Shown piece after piece: positions 8,226 to 10,994 of a stretch of 10,994 nucleotides of DNA. The DNA is taken from NCBI GenBank assembly GCA_003024985.2, contig PXIH01S0001968.1; one strand, 5' to 3'. Made by a program: the position numbers and the translations under genes. Position 1 is the stretch's first letter. Each line of letters opens with the position of its first letter. The DNA is from Euperipatoides rowelli. Its lineage: Eukaryota; Onychophora; Udeonychophora; Euonychophora; Peripatopsidae. The notes under the pieces are model-generated. The model saw only the letters and a program-made list of their open reading frames with translations, did not search any database and was not told the DNA's origin.

Positions 8226-8528
8226 CAGTGCCGGATCTAGGTGGGGGCAAGTGGGGCCAAATGCCCAGGGTACCACATCAGGGAGGGGCAACAAAATGGG
8301 CCTTGAAGTATAAAAATTATACAATATATATGTGCTATTAAAATGTGATACAACCAAAAAAAAAAAAAAAAGCTTCTCAAATTATTTGCATTTGAAGTAC
8401 AAAACTTCTATACAACTAAAAAAAAAAAAGCTTATCAAAATATTTTGTTTAGAAAAACAGATATTGGGCGTCAGAAACCAACTTTGCCCCCCCCCCCCCC
8501 CCAAAAAAAATGTCTAGATCCACCACTG
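8226..8528. mobile_element. 303-bp non-autonomous hAT element (MITE) with target duplication
   Basis: The left end is CAGTGCCGGATCTAG (8226-8240) and the right end CTAGATCCACCACTG (8514-8528), inverted copies matching at 13 of 15 bases. CAGTGGCGGATCTAG-type ends are a known hAT pattern. Flanks are AACCCGTG (8218-8225) and AACCAGTG (8529-8536), an 8-bp target duplication with 7 of 8 matching, as hAT insertion produces. Inside are GC-rich subterminal stretches next to both ends (GTGGGGGCAAGTGGGG on the left, 16 C at 8487-8502 on the right) and an imperfect duplication. There is no transposase; movement would have depended on an enzyme from elsewhere. Confidence 0.85.
8348..8465 (+). repeat. imperfect tandem duplication, about 62-bp period
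   Basis: Within the MITE, ATACAACC plus a long A run plus AGCTTCTCAAA (from 8348) is repeated as ATACAACT plus a shorter A run plus AGCTTATCAAAA (from 8410). The copies have diverged and differ in A-run length. The 61-codon frame that crosses it is a by-product of the A and C runs. Confidence 0.65.
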
Positions 8529-8589
8529 AACCAGTGTTCCCTGCAACATTAGTGTTCCTTTAACTTGTCATAAGTGTTCCATGAAGTTT

Positions 8590-9085
8590 AGAATCCCATA
8601 ACGTAATTAGGCTAATACGATTTGTATTCTTTACTAAATATTTTAACCATCAGTAACTTTCTTAGAAATTTATATTTTGTAACAAATTATTTATTTTTTA
8701 ATTAATGTATTTTTTAGATTTTAACTACTTGTAAAAGCTTTAATTTGTAATAAAGACGCTGTATGTTAATAATTGATACCTTTTCCTCATCATACTCATA
8801 ATGGCAGTTCATAATAGTTACGGTGGACTATTTGGAGCGAACACTTGGGCTTATATATTTACTAGTGCCGTATTATACCTACATAAATAGATGTGTATTA
8901 GTTATAACAATAACACATCCATTTTTGGAAGTTCAAAGTGCTTGTAGTGCCAGTGGAAGTGAAATGAACTTTCAATAATGAATTAGCAACAGATAGCAAT
9001 GCATTTACACCATCAGACAATGAAAATAGTTTGGTAAATTTATATTATTTTGGCCATTTTTATAGATGGTACACAAACAATTTGT
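8590..9085. other. no clear gene; possible acidic lead-in of the piggyBac relic
   Basis: Mostly AT-rich. At about 8970-9031 a plus-strand frame reads NNELATDSNAFTPSDNEN, an acidic stretch like those before the core domain in piggyBac transposases. It lies in a different frame from the following match, so at least one frameshift would be needed. The start of the relic is therefore uncertain. Confidence 0.35.
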
Positions 9086-9475
9086 TGCCGTTTCCAAGAT
9101 TTCTGTTTATCTCACAAACAGATTTTGGTGTTGAAAAAGATAATAACTGATTACTTTAAACATTATTTTAACGAAAAAATATTGAAAATTGCTCAGCAGA
9201 AACAACAGTTTATAAGTGCTTGTGGAAATAGTAGACATTCTCACTATAGGCCTAATTCTTGGATTGATTTCACAATAGATGAATTGTACATGTTTTTACT
9301 ACAAAAATTTTACAGACTAATATAGAAAACCCCTAAATTAGAATAACAGTAGGCTATATTGCTCCAAATATAATGTAATCATAATACACTTTACTTATAA
9401 TTTTGTAATCTATTTCGTCAACTTCTTTTTATACATAATTACTTTAGGAGTCTTATAAAAGTAAGTAAATCTTAT
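9086..9475 (+). pseudogene. piggyBac-type transposase fragment, broken
   Basis: An open frame (9050-9322) contains DYFKHYFNEKILKIAQQ, then SRHSHYRPNSWIDFTIDELY. This follows the opening of the piggyBac transposase domain: a DYFxLFF segment, a helix ending near AQQ, an SR-x-W region and a VDELxxFL segment. A TAG at 9323-9325 is followed in the same frame by KTPKLE, where the family has a KKPxLExYWS segment, with two more stops. Further on, NLFRQLLFIHNYF resembles the family's RFxxLLRFLHFxDN segment. The catalytic Asp residues lie beyond the preserved part and were not found. No TTAA-flanked inverted end was identified. Family assignment rests on remembered motif order. Confidence 0.6.
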
Positions 9476-9668
9476 TGTTACAAATCTCTTAGAATTTTAA
9501 AAGCTTGACCTCGGATAATCTTATTACCTGGTGCTGAGGCAATATTCATATGAAAAAATACTCATTATTAATTAGGCTAATATCTTTATTAATAAGTTAA
9601 TGTAACGATAGTTTATATATTAAAAGAAAGCCAAAAAATAAGCTTGTAAAACATACAGTTATGTGGTG
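9476..9668. other. AT-rich DNA, nothing firm
   Basis: No frame of interest on the plus strand. On the minus strand a 12-codon ATG-started stretch (about 9571 down to 9534) ends at CCAG followed by GTAATA, a donor-like site. It is far too short to call as a first exon. Confidence 0.4.
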
Positions 9669-9669
9669 G

Positions 9670-9712
9670 ATCATCTGTCTCAGATGATAATAATAATAAT
9701 AATAATAATAAT
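9670..9712. repeat. 8-bp hairpin joined to an (ATA)n microsatellite
   Basis: ATCATCTG (9670-9677) and CAGATGAT (9681-9688) pair perfectly around TCT, and the right arm runs straight into about nine ATA units (9687-9712). The run of Tyr codons on the opposite strand is an artefact of this repeat. Simple ATA/TAA tails can mark a non-LTR insertion, but no LINE sequence is seen beside it. Confidence 0.85.
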
Positions 9713-9868
9713 GAAACTTGTAAATTATTGTTACAAAGAAACTAGAAATCAACTGATATTTATTTTGTTTCTGAAAAAAAGATTTCAAAATGCTGGGAGC
9801 CATATTAAAAAATGAATTTATCATTGGAATGGTTTATTTTCATGATCTTCATAAAAGTTCTCTTGTAG

Positions 9869-10147
9869 ATCCCGCCTCTAGGTATGAAATCAAAGCATCA
9901 AATTAGTCTAAAAATACAGTATATAACCAGCCAATTGCTTCAGTTGCAAAGCTTATCTGCGGTAATTATTTATGTGGAACTATCACATAATTCTTATAGA
10001 CAAAATGATAGCTACATTTATTGCAGGAAAATTATTAACAAGTTAAACATTTTTTTAATTGATCAACAAATTGACCATCATGATATGCTGCTGACAGCAC
10101 AACGGTTAATCAATAATGGTCATTTTTTTATTATATGGGGCTGTTAA
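9869..10147 (+). CDS. unassigned open stretch, possible exon or decayed gene
   Basis: After a good acceptor-like sequence (GTTCTCTTGTAG, ending at 9868) the frame is open for 92 codons to TAA at 10145-10147. It reads IPPLGMKSKHQISLK at the start and HHDMLLTAQRLINNGHF near the end. The same frame stays open for 59 further codons after the TAA, to TGCWLQ-containing and lysine-rich sequence ending at a TAA at 10328-10330. Two long open runs in one frame separated by a single stop suggest decayed coding DNA, although one 87-codon run alone is expected about once by chance in a window this AT-rich (rough estimate). I recognise no family. It follows the piggyBac relic but shows none of that family's motifs. 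Confidence 0.3.
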   Translation: MPPLGMKSKHQISLKIQYITSQLLQLQSLSAVIIYVELSHNSYRQNDSYIYCRKIINKLNIFLIDQQIDHHDMLLTAQRLINNGHFFIIWGC

Positions 10148-10330
10148 ACTTGCTTGGCAGATGCTAGCAACTCAGTAATAAGATTTAACACGTTAAGATT
10201 CTGCTGGTTACAAGAATTTATTCGTTGCATGGTGATTCTCTTTAATTCAAGTAACAAAATATTTTTACAGATTAATACAATGAGGAAGAATTACAAAAAA
10301 TTAAAATCAAGAACATTTTTAAGCAGATAA

Positions 10331-10632
10331 AATAAGGTTTTAACTTCTACTGTATTTTCAAAATACTGTATATTATTTTTAATAAATATTAAAATTTTGG
10401 CGAAAAAGAAAGAAATGATGAGGGATTATACATTAAAAATTATTTTATTTCTTAATAATGTATTGTTGCACTTTCAATCCTCTGTATAAGTAAAATCAGA
10501 TTTTTTTTACGATCATAAATCATATCATCATCTCACTTGTGACAGATATGCTTTCAATCACTAGAAAACTTTATACAAATCATATAAGACATGGCATTGA
10601 AATAGATTTTAAAGTCCAAATTAAAAACATAC
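10331..10632. other. AT-rich DNA without a recognised gene
   Basis: Nothing coding-like on either strand. The right part (10580-10632) would be the start of the intron downstream of the minus-strand candidate exon; the reading frame continuing into it is a read-through of the donor. Confidence 0.5.
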
Positions 10633-10733
10633 CAAACTCATAAACAGTATAAATAATTGAGCTGTCACTAGTTTCTCTTTGTGATGAAAATGGAGAATAA
10701 CTGTGCAGCTGATTTGCTTCCATATGTTTAGCT
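10633..10733 (-). CDS. candidate 101-bp internal exon, unknown protein
   Basis: On the minus strand an acceptor (CACTTCCCTACTTCATTAAAAG, AG at 10735-10734) is followed by 101 bp and a donor, GTATGT, beginning at 10632. The frame is one base, 33 codons, then one base. It includes KHMEANQLHSYSPFSSQRE and ends SSIIYTVYEF, with balanced residue use and GC near 40%, well above the flanks. The longer reading frame (10580-10807) extends into both presumed introns, and its proline run comes only from the G tract at 10778-10786. No family is recognised. An exon at 10731 (next AG) is an alternative start. Confidence is moderate because no second exon of this gene was found in the window. Confidence 0.4.
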
Positions 10734-10907
10734 CTTTTAATGAAGTAGGGAAGTGATGTCCAAGTGTGTGTTTGGGTGGGGGGGGGAGGTGGCCTGATCT
10801 GATTCAATCACTCTTAAATGTGTGTCATATGTTTTAAACATTACAGTTGTGACTGGTGCTTTACATCAAAGACTCAAACTTTATTTTGAAAATTCCTATC
10901 TATCATT

Positions 10908-10994
10908 ATGGGATGTGATAAAAATGCATTTATAACTCAAGATAATCTTATACATCAAGGCTTGCGTTTCAATGCGGGATTGCGAGATACGCGC
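10908..10994 (+). CDS. ORF open at right edge, unknown
   Basis: From ATG at 10908 the frame is open for 29 codons and leaves the window. It contains GCDKNAFITQDNLIHQ and then GLRFNAGLRDTR. The last 30 bases are markedly GC-richer than anything nearby, suggesting either an exon or the edge of another element. No motif is recognised. Confidence 0.2.
   Translation, partial: MGCDKNAFITQDNLIHQGLRFNAGLRDTR

Larger units (their letters stand above)
8207..8580 (+). mobile_element. older hAT-like end, split by a later MITE
   Basis: CAATAGTTCTTAACC (8207-8221) resembles the CAGTGGTTCTTAACC end of a widespread hAT group with two changes. After the inserted MITE the sequence resumes with CCAGTGTTCC, and AGTGTTCC occurs three times, at 8533-8540, 8551-8558 and 8573-8580 (starts 18 and 22 bp apart). 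Repeated GTGTTCC units just inside the end are characteristic of that group. The far end and a target duplication were not found, so the right limit is arbitrary. Confidence 0.5.

Noticed and set aside
8332-8517. 61-codon plus-strand frame with Lys and Pro runs
   Set aside because: It lies wholly inside the hAT MITE and is made by its A and C homopolymers.
9034-9066. 33-bp GT...AG stretch that could be an intron bridging the acidic lead-in and the piggyBac frame
   Set aside because: It is below the usual minimum intron length in animals; a frameshift is the simpler explanation.
9597-9824. 75-codon minus-strand frame with a run of Tyr
   Set aside because: The Tyr run is the (ATA)n microsatellite read on the other strand; the rest is low-complexity and has no coding character.
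10734-10807. Proline-rich start of the minus-strand frame 10580-10807
   Set aside because: The prolines come from the G tract at 10778-10786; the splice-like acceptor at 10735-10734 suggests this part is intron.
1-10994. CRISPR arrays, bacterial operons, tRNA or rRNA genes
   Set aside because: No regularly spaced direct repeats of CRISPR form, no Shine-Dalgarno-led gene series, and no recognisable tRNA or rRNA sequence on either strand.

Overview
The window is animal (metazoan) nuclear DNA. It is strongly AT-rich (roughly 70-75% A+T by eye) and has no bacterial-style gene packing. The recognisable content is a pile-up of eukaryotic transposon remains: hAT-type terminal sequences, a decayed hAT transposase tail, a decayed piggyBac transposase and a 5'-truncated LINE. 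The few other coding signals look like short spliced exons. An invertebrate seems likely, but the sequence does not allow a more precise assignment.

Layout. 1-120: one end of a hAT-like element that continues off the left edge, carrying six direct copies of CGGGGAC plus one inverted copy. 152-247: a short exon-like open stretch. 432-694: a long foldback with arms of about 120 bp. 971-1046: a smaller 76-bp foldback. 1139-1321: the C-terminal tail of a hAT transposase with an in-frame stop. 1640-3000: AT-rich DNA with one small ORF. 3001-3073 and 4346-4430: two further hAT-like ends of other families. 3819-4213 and 7082-7157: candidate exons on the + strand with compatible phases.

5127-6821: a LINE fragment holding most of a reverse transcriptase, broken by frameshifts, nonsense changes and loss of the second catalytic Asp. 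It ends in AATAAA and an AAT-type tail. 6873-6907: an 8-bp direct repeat around a tiny palindrome, like the trace of a hAT event. 8207-8580: an old hAT-like end split by a 303-bp hAT MITE (8226-8528), which has 15-bp inverted ends and an 8-bp target duplication with 7 of 8 bases matching. 9086-9475: a broken piggyBac-type transposase. 9869-10327: an unassigned long open stretch. 10633-10733: a good candidate internal exon on the - strand. 10908-10994: an ORF that leaves the right edge.

No complete gene is present. The mobile parts are all relics and none appears capable of moving itself. The most informative results are the nested hAT insertion with its dated order, the long foldback that would give double-stranded RNA if transcribed, and the possible host exons, whose last intron would contain the LINE. 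Exon calls rest on splice-site appearance and reading frame only and have not been checked against transcripts.
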